Part shown: positions 41,967 through 51,128 of the stretch, piece by piece
Layout: each line of letters starts with the position of its first letter
How positions within the stretch are numbered: the stretch's first letter is position 1
Assembly: GCF_030209445.1 (NCBI RefSeq)
Contig: NZ_JARVSD010000004.1
Location: 62,001 to 126,000, forward strand
Length of the DNA stretch: 64,000 nt
Reading direction: 5' to 3'
Source: Promicromonospora sp. MEB111
GTDB taxonomy: Bacteria > Actinomycetota > Actinomycetes > Actinomycetales > Cellulomonadaceae
Translations under genes and position numbers: made by a program
The notes under the pieces: generated by a model
What the model saw: only the letters and a program-made list of their open reading frames with translations
Databases searched by the model: none
Told to the model about the DNA's origin: nothing

Positions 41967-44900
41967 CTACGCGACGAACGCGTACCGGCCGGACCCGACC
42001 CGCACCACGACCGCGCCGTCCTCGACCGAGACGCCCGTGACGCCCTCCGCGCGCCGGAGCGGGCGACCCTGCTCGGTGACGGCCTCGGGGTCGTCGACCG
42101 GGAGCCGCACCGTCGCCGTCGACCCCACCGGGACCGTCACGTTCAGCCGGAGCCTGCCGCCGGCGCGCCGCCAGTCGCTCGCGACCGTGCCGAACGGCGT
42201 CCGGACGCTCGCACTCGCCCGGTCCAGGTGCTCCGTGACCGCCGGGGCGATCGTCACATCGCGGAACCCGGTCTCGGGCGAGGCCTGGATGCCGGCCACG
42301 TGCTGGTAGAACCAGTCGTCCACGGTGCCGAGGAAGTAGTGGCCGTAGGAGCGCGCCTCCCGTGACCAGTGCTCCCACATCGAGGTCGCGCCGCTCTCGA
42401 TCATGTAGCCCCAGCTCGGGTAGACGGTCTGCACGGCGAGCTCGTAGGCGACGTCCGCGTGCCCGTGCCGGGTCAGCACCGGCAGCAGCCACTTGGTGCC
42501 GAGCACGCCCGTGTTGAGCGTGGTGCCCTTGGCCCGGACGTCGGCCACGATGCTGTCGACCACCCGCCGTGTCGTCGCGGCGTCCGGCGCGAGCCCGAAC
42601 TCCACCGCGAGCACGTTGTGGGTCTGCCGGTACCCGCGGTCCCCGTCGCCGCGGTAGTACCCGGCGTCGGCGTCGAGGAAGGTCTCGTTGAACGCGGCCC
42701 TGATCGTGGCGGCGTTCCGGGCGAAGTGCTCGACGTCGGCGGCCTTGCCGAGGAAGCCGGCGCTGCGGCGCATGAAGAGCGTCATGGAGTACAGGAACGC
42801 CGTGGCGGAGACCCGGAGGTCCTCGGGCGCGTTGCCGCCCGCGGGGCTCGCCTCGGGGCTGACCCAGTCGCCCAGGCGGGCGTCCGGGACGATCCCGCCC
42901 TGGGACCGGTCGAACTCGAGGTCGACGTACCGCTTCATGCCGTCGTAGCACTCGGTCAGCACGCGGGTGTCCCCGCCGTACTGGTAGAGCCACCAGGGGA
43001 TCATCACGTAGGCCGCGTGCCACGGCGGGCACACGCCCCACTCGCCCCAGTCGCCGGAGCTGGGCGCGATGACGAGCGGCCGGCCCTGCTCGTCGCGCGT
43101 CTCGTGCACGTCGCGCAGCCACTTGGCGAACAGCTCGTGCACGTCGAGGTTGAGCAGGAACATCTCCGCGCCGATCGCGGCGTCGCCGGTCCAGCCGTTC
43201 TTCTCGAACATCGGGGTGTCGGTCGGGATGCCGTGGATGTTGTTGGTCAACGTGTCCACGACCGCCCGGTGGGTCCGGTTCATGATCTCGCTGGAGCTGT
43301 GGAACGACCCGGTCTCCGCGGCGGCCGTGTGCACCACCCGCGCGGTGAACGCGTCGAGCGGCGGCGGGCCGTCCTGCGGCCACCCGGTGACCTCGATGTA
43401 CTGGAAGCCCTTGTAGGAGAAGCGCGGCTCCCACGTCTCCGGCTCCGGCGTCCCGGCCAGCGTGAACCGGTCGGTCTGGAACCCGGCCTGGAACCCGCCG
43501 TTGTTGCTCAGGTTCACGCGCCCCGCGGCGGTCAGCTTCTCGCCGTGGGCGGCCCGGACCGTCGCCCCGGCCGGTCCGGTCACGGTGTACCGCACCCAGC
43601 CCGCGAGCACCCGCGGGAACGTGACGACGTACACGCCCGGTGCCGGCTCGGTCACCTCGACGGCGGGAAGCGACTCGATCACCTCGATCGGCTGCTGGCG
43701 CTGGCCCGTCAGCACCCCGCGCGGGCCGGGCGCCACGGTGGCGGTGGCCCAGCCGGCGTCGTCGAACCCGGCCGTGTCCCAGCCGGGAAGCGTGCGGCGC
43801 GCGTCGTAGGCCTCGCCGCCGTAGAGGTCGTCGAACACCGTCGGCCCGGCGTGGACGCGCCAGGTCGCGTCCGTGACCACGTGCTCGACGGCGCCCCCGG
43901 CGTACTCCAGGCGCAGCACCGCGCGCACCACGGGTTCGTCGTGCCACGGCGGCGCCTCCCAGCGCCACACGTTGCCGCCCGTCATGCCGTAGAAGCCACG
44001 GCCCAGCTCGATGCCCAGCGCGTTGCGGCCCCGGCGCAGCCTCCGGGTCAGGTCGGTCGCGGTGTACTGGACCGTGTCGTCGTAGTCGGTGAACCCCGGC
44101 GCGAGCACCTGGTCGTCGGCGGGCCCGCCGTTCAGCGACACGTTCGCGTACCCGCCCGCGGCCAGGTAGAGGGTGGCGCTCCGCAGGCCCGCCCGCACGT
44201 CGAGCTCCGTGCGCAGCAGCGGGGCCGGCAGCGGGTCCGGCGTCGGCAGCCGCACGCCGCGGCCCCAGGGCCCCGAGCCGTAGGTCGCGATCTGCTCGGC
44301 GTGCGCCCAGGTGGAGTCGTCCAGGTCCGGCCGGGCGAAGTCCGCCCCGAACGCGGTGGCGGCCTTCCAGCCGCTCCCACTCGTGAGGGTCGCCGTGGTC
44401 CCGTCCGAGTAGGTCAGGCGGACGACGGCGAGCACCGCGCCCGCGCTGACCGCGTCGTTGGTGCCGCGCACGGCGAGCACCGTGGCGGCGCCGGGCGTCC
44501 CGGGCGACCCGGCAGGCAGGTCGACGTCGTGGAAGCGTGCCGCCTGCCAGCCGTTCTCGGCGGGCTCCGTGCCGCCCGCCTCGACGCCGTCGACCCAGAG
44601 CGTGAACGAGTCGTCGGCCGTGATCAGCACCTCCGCCCGGGTGGCGTGCGCGCCGTCGGGCGCCGGGCGCGCGATCCGGAACGCCCGGTCCTGGCCCGGC
44701 AGCTCACCCTCGGCCGCCCACATCCACGCGGCGCCGTCGAACCTCAGGTCGGTGACCTCGTCCGGGACGCGCTCGTTGCCGATCCACGCGGCACCCGCCC
44801 AGTCGCGCTCGGCGTACAGCCCGGTGCGGAATGCCGACGTCGTCGAGCCCGCCCCGTGCGTCGTCGCGACGTCGACCCGCCAGGCGTACTCCGTCGCGGC

Positions 44901-45272
44901 GCGCAGCGCCGGCCCCGCGTACCCGACGTTCGCCGACTCACGGGACGGCACCACGCCGCTGTCCCACACGGTGCGGGAACCCGGCCCGCGGGTGCTGACC
45001 CGCAGCCGGTAGGACTCCTGCTCGACGCCGCGCCGGTCGGTCTCGATCGTCCACGAGAACCGGGGGCGGTCCACGTCGATCCCGAGCGGGCTCGTCTTCT
45101 TCTCGACGAGCGGGTCGGTCAGCCGGATGCCGCCGGTCCCGTCGGGCCGGGGCCCCGCCGCGTCGCCGTCGCCCGCCAGAGCGGCGGCGGTGCTTGCGGC
45201 CACGGTGGGGAGCGCGGCGGCGGTGGACGCCACGCCGGCGGTCTTGAGGAACGTTCTGCGGTCGAGGGCCAT
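41967..45272 (-). CDS. Tat-exported GH78 alpha-L-rhamnosidase
   Basis: 1101 residues. The start MALDRRTFLKTAGVAS carries a twin-Arg signal, so the enzyme is exported folded. The order then follows GH78: N-terminal beta-sandwiches (about 45-560) and an (alpha/alpha)6 barrel from about 640. Glu690 in FEKNGWTGDAAIGAEMF fits the general acid of the family, and the SSGDWGEWG segment the substrate-binding loop. A final beta-sandwich (about 1010-1101) includes RASASVRTPFGTVASDWRR. It removes terminal L-rhamnose from plant or bacterial glycans. ATG 45272 has GGAGG at a good distance. A LacI-type operator precedes it. Confidence 0.92.
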   Translation of the reverse strand: MALDRRTFLKTAGVASTAAALPTVAASTAAALAGDGDAAGPRPDGTGGIRLTDPLVEKKTSPLGIDVDRPRFSWTIETDRRGVEQESYRLRVSTRGPGSRTVWDSGVVPSRESANVGYAGPALRAATEYAWRVDVATTHGAGSTTSAFRTGLYAERDWAGAAWIGNERVPDEVTDLRFDGAAWMWAAEGELPGQDRAFRIARPAPDGAHATRAEVLITADDSFTLWVDGVEAGGTEPAENGWQAARFHDVDLPAGSPGTPGAATVLAVRGTNDAVSAGAVLAVVRLTYSDGTTATLTSGSGWKAATAFGADFARPDLDDSTWAHAEQIATYGSGPWGRGVRLPTPDPLPAPLLRTELDVRAGLRSATLYLAAGGYANVSLNGGPADDQVLAPGFTDYDDTVQYTATDLTRRLRRGRNALGIELGRGFYGMTGGNVWRWEAPPWHDEPVVRAVLRLEYAGGAVEHVVTDATWRVHAGPTVFDDLYGGEAYDARRTLPGWDTAGFDDAGWATATVAPGPRGVLTGQRQQPIEVIESLPAVEVTEPAPGVYVVTFPRVLAGWVRYTVTGPAGATVRAAHGEKLTAAGRVNLSNNGGFQAGFQTDRFTLAGTPEPETWEPRFSYKGFQYIEVTGWPQDGPPPLDAFTARVVHTAAAETGSFHSSSEIMNRTHRAVVDTLTNNIHGIPTDTPMFEKNGWTGDAAIGAEMFLLNLDVHELFAKWLRDVHETRDEQGRPLVIAPSSGDWGEWGVCPPWHAAYVMIPWWLYQYGGDTRVLTECYDGMKRYVDLEFDRSQGGIVPDARLGDWVSPEASPAGGNAPEDLRVSATAFLYSMTLFMRRSAGFLGKAADVEHFARNAATIRAAFNETFLDADAGYYRGDGDRGYRQTHNVLAVEFGLAPDAATTRRVVDSIVADVRAKGTTLNTGVLGTKWLLPVLTRHGHADVAYELAVQTVYPSWGYMIESGATSMWEHWSREARSYGHYFLGTVDDWFYQHVAGIQASPETGFRDVTIAPAVTEHLDRASASVRTPFGTVASDWRRAGGRLRLNVTVPVGSTATVRLPVDDPEAVTEQGRPLRRAEGVTGVSVEDGAVVVRVGSGRYAFVA

Positions 45273-45309
45273 GACGCCTCCATGTGCGGTGTCGAGAGAA
45301 CGAGCTCCG

Positions 45310-45342
45310 TTGCAACGTTTCAAACACGCGGTCGCCAGTGTA
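45310..45342 (-). promoter_or_regulatory. LacI-type operator and -10 element of the GH78 gene
   Basis: TTGCAACGTTTCAA (45310-45323) matches the palindrome TTGNAACGTTNCAA typical of LacI-family sites; one symmetric position differs. On the minus strand a TACACT -10-like element lies at 45342-45337, so the operator sits over the start of transcription, about 40 bases before ATG 45272. Confidence 0.6.
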
Positions 45343-45380
45343 TGGGCGACGAGCCGCCGCGGACCAGGGGGGGCGGCGGA

Positions 45381-46781
45381 TCAGACGCCCGCGGGGAACG
45401 CCTTGCCCGGGTTGAGGAGCCCGCGCGGGTCCAGCGCGTCCTTGACCGCCCGGTGCATCGCGAGCACCACGGGGCTGAGCTCCGCCGCCGCACCCGGGAG
45501 CTTGAGCAGCCCCACGCCGTGCTCGCCGGTCACGGTGCCGCCCAGCGCCCGGCACTCGTCGACGATGCGGTCGAACGCCACCTTGGCGCGGGCCTTGGCC
45601 GCGTCGTCGCCCTCGGGCGCGATGATCAGCGGGTGCAGATTGCCGTCGCCGGCGTGCGCGATGTTGGCGATCACCACGTCGGCCTCGCGGGCGATGGCCT
45701 CGATGCGGCCGAGCATCGCGGGCACGGCGCCGCGCGGCACGCAGACGTCCTCGGTGAGCACGGGCCCGAGCCGTTCCAGCGCGGGGTAGGCGAGGCGGCG
45801 GGCCAGGAACAGCCGGTCGACGTCGTCCGGCGCGAAGGCGCGCTCCACGTGGGTGCCGCCCGCCTGCTCGAAGTACGCGGCGACCCGGTCGGCCAGCGCC
45901 TCGCCCGCGGCCCCGGGCTCGTCGACCTTCGCCAGGAGCAGCGCGGCCGCGCCCTCGGGGAGCGTCCAGTCCTGCCAGTCGGCGACGGCGCGCAGGCACG
46001 TGCTGTCGATGAGCTCCAGGGCGGCGGGCACGATGCCCGCGGCCGAGACGGCGGCCACGGCGTCGCCGGCGTCGGCCAGCGAGGGGAACCAGCCCACGAT
46101 CGCCCGGTCCTCGCGGCCGCCGAGCGGCCGGAGCTTCAGGGTGACGTCGACGATGATGCCCAGCGTGCCCTCGGAGCCGACCAGCAGCCCCGTCAGGTCG
46201 TAGCCCGTCACGCCCTTCGCGGTGGTGCGACCGAGCCGGGCGACCGAGCCGTCGGCGAGCACCACCGTCATGCCCAGCACGTAGTCGCGCGTGACGCCGT
46301 ACTTGACGCAGCACAGGCCGCCCGCGTTCGTGGCGACGTTGCCCCCGATCGTGGAGATCGCCTGGCTCGCCGGGTCCGGCGGGTACCAGAGCCCGTGCTC
46401 GGCGACGTGCCGGCGCAGGTCGTCGTTGAGCACGCCGGCCTCGACCACGGCGAACCGCTCGGCCGTGTTCACCTCGGCGATCCGTGTCATCCGTTCCAGC
46501 GACAGCACCACGGCACCGGCCATCGCGTTCGCCCCGCCGGACAGGCCCGTCCCCGCACCGCGCGGCACCACGGGCGCGCCGAGCTCGCCCGCGATCCGCA
46601 CCGTGGCGACCACGTCGTCCAGGCTCGTGGCGAGCACGACGGCGGCGGGCGTGGCGTACTCGGCCCACTCGGCGTCGTCGTGGGCGTAGCGCTCGACCGC
46701 TTCCGGGGCGGTGAGCACGGCGCCGTCGGGCAGGGCGGTCTGCAGGGCCGCGGCCAGCGCGGAGGACTCGTCGGTGGTCAT
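45381..46781 (-). CDS. FAD-linked oxidase, glycolate/D-lactate dehydrogenase (GlcD) family
   Basis: 466 residues. FAD_binding_4 domain covers about 40-215, with VPRGAGTGLSGGANA, STIGGNVATNAGG and GLLVGSEGTLGIIV as flavin-binding motifs. The C-terminal oxidase domain has IAHAGDGNLHPLI and TGEHGVGLLKL, which supply the metal/substrate His residues. It oxidises a D-2-hydroxy acid such as glycolate or D-lactate, probably passing electrons to the quinone pool or a partner Fe-S protein. No GlcE or GlcF gene is adjacent. I chose ATG 46781; the longer frame from 46844 adds sequence without homology. Confidence 0.9.
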   Translation of the reverse strand: MTTDESSALAAALQTALPDGAVLTAPEAVERYAHDDAEWAEYATPAAVVLATSLDDVVATVRIAGELGAPVVPRGAGTGLSGGANAMAGAVVLSLERMTRIAEVNTAERFAVVEAGVLNDDLRRHVAEHGLWYPPDPASQAISTIGGNVATNAGGLCCVKYGVTRDYVLGMTVVLADGSVARLGRTTAKGVTGYDLTGLLVGSEGTLGIIVDVTLKLRPLGGREDRAIVGWFPSLADAGDAVAAVSAAGIVPAALELIDSTCLRAVADWQDWTLPEGAAALLLAKVDEPGAAGEALADRVAAYFEQAGGTHVERAFAPDDVDRLFLARRLAYPALERLGPVLTEDVCVPRGAVPAMLGRIEAIAREADVVIANIAHAGDGNLHPLIIAPEGDDAAKARAKVAFDRIVDECRALGGTVTGEHGVGLLKLPGAAAELSPVVLAMHRAVKDALDPRGLLNPGKAFPAGV

Positions 46782-46874
46782 CGGTCCCGGATCGTAGTCC
46801 CGCCACCTGGGGACCGCCCGCGCCCTGCTCAGGTATCGGTCCACCGGGGTCGCGTTCGCGAGCCCGGTGCCCGC

Positions 46875-49685
46875 TCAGGCCGTGGCCACCGCCCGGTCCA
46901 GGAGCTGTCCCCGGAGCTGCTTGCGCGAGACGATGCCGAGCTTCTGGAAGACCTTGCGCAGGTGCCACTCGACGGTGTGCGGGCTGATGAAGAGCTGCGT
47001 GCCGATCTGCGGGTTGGTCAGCCCCTCCCCGGCGAGCCGGGCGATGTGCGACTCCTGCGGGGTGAGCACCGTGTGCGGCTGGGGCAGGCGCCGGCGGACC
47101 GTCTCCCCGGCGGCCTGCAGACCGCGCCGGGCGCGCTCGGCGAACGCCTCCGCCCCCATCTCGCTGAGCATCTCGTACGCGACCCCGAGCTGCTCGCGGG
47201 CGTCCACGCGACGGTTGCCCAGACGCAGCCACTCGCCGTACAGCAGGTGGGCGCGGGCCAGCATCACCCGGACCTCGGTGCGGCCGAGCCGCTCGACCGA
47301 CTCCCGGTACGCCTCCTCCGCGTCGGCGCCCTCGCTCACCTGGGCGCGGGCGCTCGCGGCGACCCCGAGCGCCCAGTCGGTGCCGCTCTCCCGCGCCAGC
47401 ACGTCGAGCTGCCGCGCGGCCTCGGCGGCCCGGGCCGGGCGTCCGCTGCGGGCCGCCGCCTCCACGAGCTCGGTCAGCGACCGGTTGAAGGGGCCGCCCA
47501 GCGGCGCCGGGTGCTCGCAGCCGCGCTCGGCCGCTGCGTACGCCTCCTCGTAGCGGCCGAGCCCGTTGTAGAGCACGGCGCTCGCCCACCCGGTGGCGGT
47601 GGCCACCTTTCCCTCGCCGCGCAGGGCGGGGTTGCCTGCGACGGCGTCGATGGCCCGCCGGGTGGCGGCCTCCCGGCCCCGCCAGGGTTCGAGGACCAGC
47701 GCCGCGTACTGGGCGGGGAACCGGCTGCCGGTCACCTCGCCGACCGTCACGGCCTCGGCGAGCAGCGTGTCCGCGACGGCGAGCTCGCCGGCCAGCGCCC
47801 GGTTCGAGAGGAGCAGGTGCAGCGCGGTCGGCAGCACCGACAGCGTCCCGGTCTCGCGGGCCGCGTCGACCAGCCGCCGGGACAGGGTGGTCCAGGCGTC
47901 GAACTCCCAGGCGTTGTGGGCCACGCGGCACGCGAGGGGGAGCCAGTCCAGGCTCTCCTCGACGGAGCCCGCCTCGGCGCAGAAGGCGTCGAGGGCCAGC
48001 CGCACCATCGGCACGCCCGCCGCGGCGCCCTCGGTGGCCATCACCGCCGCGCCGTCGAGCAGCAGGTCCCCGCGGCCGGGCGGCGACCCTGCCGGCACCG
48101 CGAGCACCGACCGTGCGACCTCCGCGAGCCGGCCGCCGCCGGGCAGGTCCCCGGCCGTGACGGCGGCCTCGAACGCGTCCCGGTAGGCCGTACGGGCGAG
48201 TGCGGGGTCCAGCGGCTCCAGGTCCTCGGCCACCGCGACCAGGAGCGGCAGCGCGACGCCGGGGCTCGTGGACGCGAGGGCGACCTGGCCGCGCAGCAGG
48301 CCTGACCGGGCCCGTCCGAGCGCGTCGAGGGGGCCGAGCTCGGCGGCGCCCAGCAGCTCCAGCGCGGCGTCGAACCCGCCGGCCTGGAGCTTGGCCCGGG
48401 CCGCGGCCAGCGCCCGTGTGCCGCGGCGGCCGGGGTCGGGCGTGAGCTCGGTCGCCCGCTCCAGCAGCGCGGCCGACGCCGCGGCCCCGGCGCGGGCGCG
48501 CACCCGTTCGGCGTAGCGCTCCAGCTCGGCGGCCACGGACTCGTCGTGGCCGGCCAGCGCGTTGGCCAGGTGCCACGCCCGGCGCTCCGGGTCGGCCACG
48601 GGGTCGGTCGAGTCGGCCAGCGCGCGGTGTGCGTCCTGCCGGTCCTGCGGCGAGGCGCCCTGGTAGGTGGCCGAGCGCACCAGGGGATGGTTGAACAGGA
48701 CGCGTGTGCCCAGCGTGATCAGCCCGGCGCCGACGGCGGGGGCCGCGCTCGCCAGGTCGAGGCCCAACAGGTCCGCCGCCCGGTTCAGCAGGGTGACGTC
48801 GCCCATGGGCTCCGCCGCGGCGGTCAGCAGCAGCCGCCGGGCCGGGTCCGGGAGCGCCCGCACGCGCCGCAGCAGGCTCTGCTCGACGTCGCCGGCCGCC
48901 GGCCGCACGTCGGGCCGCCCGAACCCGCCGGCCAGCTCGGCGGGCGTGAGCCCCAGCGGGAGGACGAGCAGGGCCCGCGGGTTGCCCTGCGTCTCGGCGA
49001 CCATGCGGTCCCGGACCCGGTCGTCCAGCCGCCCCGGCGTGACCGACTCCAGCAGGGCGCGGGCCTCGCCGTCGCTCAGCCGCCCCACCTCGCGCTCCGG
49101 CAGCTCCGTCAGCTCGGCCCGCAGGTGGGGGTCGCGCACCGCGAGCACCAGCCCGACCGCCGCGACGGGCAGCCGCCGCGCGACGAAGGCGAGGGTGCGG
49201 GCCGAGACCTCGTCCAGCCACTGCGCGTCGTCGACCAGACAGACGAGCGGTCCCTTCTCCGCGGCGGCGGCCAGCAGGTTGAGCACCGCGAGGCCGACCA
49301 GGAAGCGGTCCGGCGTGTCGCCGGAGGTCAGGCCGAACGCCGTGGACAGTGCGTCGCGCTGCGGGCCGGGCAGGCGCAGCAGGTGGTCCAGGAACGGGGC
49401 GCACAGCCGGTGCAGGCCCCCGAAGGCCAGCTCCGACTCGGCCTCGACCCCCGTGGTGCGGGCGATCCGGCAGCCCGCCGCGCTGCCGTGGGCGTACTCC
49501 AGCAGCACCGTCTTGCCGATCCCGGCCGCGCCGCGCAGCACCAGGACCGCGCTGCGCCCGGCCTGGACCGTCGCGACGAGCTGGTCCAGGGCCTCGCACT
49601 CCGCCTGCCGGCCGTACAGCGGCAGCCGCCGGTCCCCGCTCGCGAGCAGCACCGTGGGGGCGGAGGGGATCGGTGAGGTGCTCAT
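46875..49685 (-). CDS. large LuxR-family ATPase regulator (LAL type)
   Basis: 936 residues, the size expected for LAL regulators. Walker A GAAGIGKT lies at residues 52-59, with a Walker B-like VCLVDDAQW about 75 residues later. A long middle of TPR-like helices follows. The C-terminus carries a LuxR helix-turn-helix: LTPQESHIARLAGEGLTNPQIGTQLFISPHTVEWHL. ATP-dependent signal sensing and transcription activation are the family role. I chose ATG 49685; the frame extends to 49859 but that part is antisense-like. It is divergent from the second ECF sigma gene with 164 bases between, so it may control it. Confidence 0.9.
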   Translation of the reverse strand: MSTSPIPSAPTVLLASGDRRLPLYGRQAECEALDQLVATVQAGRSAVLVLRGAAGIGKTVLLEYAHGSAAGCRIARTTGVEAESELAFGGLHRLCAPFLDHLLRLPGPQRDALSTAFGLTSGDTPDRFLVGLAVLNLLAAAAEKGPLVCLVDDAQWLDEVSARTLAFVARRLPVAAVGLVLAVRDPHLRAELTELPEREVGRLSDGEARALLESVTPGRLDDRVRDRMVAETQGNPRALLVLPLGLTPAELAGGFGRPDVRPAAGDVEQSLLRRVRALPDPARRLLLTAAAEPMGDVTLLNRAADLLGLDLASAAPAVGAGLITLGTRVLFNHPLVRSATYQGASPQDRQDAHRALADSTDPVADPERRAWHLANALAGHDESVAAELERYAERVRARAGAAASAALLERATELTPDPGRRGTRALAAARAKLQAGGFDAALELLGAAELGPLDALGRARSGLLRGQVALASTSPGVALPLLVAVAEDLEPLDPALARTAYRDAFEAAVTAGDLPGGGRLAEVARSVLAVPAGSPPGRGDLLLDGAAVMATEGAAAGVPMVRLALDAFCAEAGSVEESLDWLPLACRVAHNAWEFDAWTTLSRRLVDAARETGTLSVLPTALHLLLSNRALAGELAVADTLLAEAVTVGEVTGSRFPAQYAALVLEPWRGREAATRRAIDAVAGNPALRGEGKVATATGWASAVLYNGLGRYEEAYAAAERGCEHPAPLGGPFNRSLTELVEAAARSGRPARAAEAARQLDVLARESGTDWALGVAASARAQVSEGADAEEAYRESVERLGRTEVRVMLARAHLLYGEWLRLGNRRVDAREQLGVAYEMLSEMGAEAFAERARRGLQAAGETVRRRLPQPHTVLTPQESHIARLAGEGLTNPQIGTQLFISPHTVEWHLRKVFQKLGIVSRKQLRGQLLDRAVATA

Positions 49686-49849
49686 GTCACCGATCCAACT
49701 CGACGGTCGAATGCTTGACGAGGCAGAACGGCAGGCAGAAGTAGGGGGCGGTCTCTGCCCGGGGGCACGGCTCCCCGGGGTGCACCACGGACCCGACCAC
49801 GGAGTCACCGTGGCGCGGTCCGCCCGACGCCGCGCCGAGGGTGAACGGC

Positions 49850-50518
49850 ATGACGACACACGAGATCCCCACCGGTCCGGCCGAGCACGACGCCGCGCTC
49901 TCGGTCTTCCTCGCCCAGCGGACCCAGCTGGTCCGCATCGCCCGCCGGGTGACCGGCAACCCCGCGGAGGCCGACGACGTGGTCCAGGAGGCGTGGGTGC
50001 GCTGGCAGCGCACCGACCGCACGAAGGTCAGGAACCCCGCCGCCTTCCTCACCTCCACCACGACCAACCTGGCCCTCAACGTCATCCAGTCCGCCCGGTA
50101 CCGCCGGGAGTCCCTGCTGTCCACGGTGCCGGTGCCCGACGCCGCGCGCTCGGCCTCCGACCAGGACCCGGGCCTGCAGGCCGAGCAGACAGGGGCGGCC
50201 GAGGAGGCGTTCGCGCTGCTGCTGACGAGGCTGACGCCGGGGGAGCTGGCCGCCTACGTGCTGCGGCGCGGCTTCGACTACCCGTACGCCGACCTGGCGC
50301 GGCTGCTCCGGACCAGCGCCGCGAACTCCCGGCAGCTCGTCAGCCGCGCGCAGGCGCGCCTCGTCGGTGACCGCGCGCGCCCGGTTTCGCCCACGGCGTG
50401 CCGCCGCCTCGTCGCGGCGTTCCTGGACGCGGCCCGCAACGGTGACCTGGGCGACCTCGAGCGGCTGCTGGTGGCCGACGACGGCAGGTCCGCCACGCCG
50501 CCCGCGGCCGCGGCCTGA
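49850..50518 (+). CDS. ECF41-like sigma factor lacking the SnoaL domain
   Basis: 222 residues. Region 2 (about 25-95) includes TGNPAEADDVVQEAWVRWQR and region 4 (about 120-165) includes FDYPYADLARLLRTSAANSRQLVSRA. The following segment FLDAARNGDLGDLERLL aligns with the start of the SnoaL domain seen in the gene at 3221-4180, but the protein then ends in an Ala-rich tail. So it looks like an ECF41 sigma factor cut short at the regulatory domain. ATG 49850 was chosen over GTG 49841 for its GAGGG site. It is 13 bases upstream of an NmrA-like gene, probably its partner. Confidence 0.82.
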   Translation: MTTHEIPTGPAEHDAALSVFLAQRTQLVRIARRVTGNPAEADDVVQEAWVRWQRTDRTKVRNPAAFLTSTTTNLALNVIQSARYRRESLLSTVPVPDAARSASDQDPGLQAEQTGAAEEAFALLLTRLTPGELAAYVLRRGFDYPYADLARLLRTSAANSRQLVSRAQARLVGDRARPVSPTACRRLVAAFLDAARNGDLGDLERLLVADDGRSATPPAAAA

Positions 50519-50531
50519 GCTGGGGGGCGTC

Positions 50532-51128
50532 ATGAGGATCGTCGTCGTGGGCCGGACGCGCCTGATCTGCTCGAAGGTGGTCACCCGGCTCCGCGCGAGC
50601 GGGTGCGACGCGGCTCTGGCCACCCCGGGCACCGGCTGCGACGCGCTCGCCGACGAGGGGCTGACCGAGGCGGCGTCCGGCGCCGACGTGCTGGTGGACA
50701 TGTCGAGCGCGCCCTGGTCGGACGCCACGGACCTCGCCGCCCACTTCGTGACGTCGACGGGCAACCTGCTCGCCGCCGCCCGGCGCGCGGGCGTGGGCCA
50801 CTACGTCGCGCTCTCGGTCGTCGGCGGCGACCGCCTCCCCGGTAGCGACTACCTGCGGGCCCGGGCCGCCCAGGAGCGGCTCGTCGCCGCGTCCGGGCTC
50901 CGCTACTCGATCGTCCGCGCCACGCACCTGCTCGACTACGCGAGGGTCGTCCGGGAGCCCGCGGCCGCCGACACGCCCGTGCGGGTGCTGCTGGGCCACC
51001 TCCAGCCGATCGGCTCCGGGGAGATCGCCGGTGCGGTCGCGCGCCGGGCGGCCGGCGGCCCGGTCGACGGCGTCGTCGAGGCGGGCTGGCCGGAGCAGGC
51101 GGGGAGGAGCGCGGCGATCAGTGCCTGA
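50532..51128 (+). CDS. diverged NmrA-like protein paired with the short ECF41 sigma factor
   Basis: 198 residues. The fold and central segment (GVGHYVALSVVGGDRLPGSDYLRARAAQERLV) closely match the NmrA-like protein at 4379-5134. However, the glycine-rich loop has become GRTRLICSKV in place of GGTGTVGRHV, so two of the three binding glycines are missing. The C-terminal half is shorter by about 50 residues. It may have lost NAD(P) binding and serve as a sensor. GGGGGG precedes ATG 50532. It follows the sigma gene in one operon and overlaps the convergent STAND gene by 11 bases. Confidence 0.82.
   Translation: MRIVVVGRTRLICSKVVTRLRASGCDAALATPGTGCDALADEGLTEAASGADVLVDMSSAPWSDATDLAAHFVTSTGNLLAAARRAGVGHYVALSVVGGDRLPGSDYLRARAAQERLVAASGLRYSIVRATHLLDYARVVREPAAADTPVRVLLGHLQPIGSGEIAGAVARRAAGGPVDGVVEAGWPEQAGRSAAISA

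Noticed and set aside
42369-48305. A 1978-codon open frame on the plus strand
   Set aside because: It is antisense to the GH78, FAD-oxidase and LuxR genes, with His/Arg/Gly/Pro-rich low-complexity sequence typical of the complementary strand of GC-rich genes.
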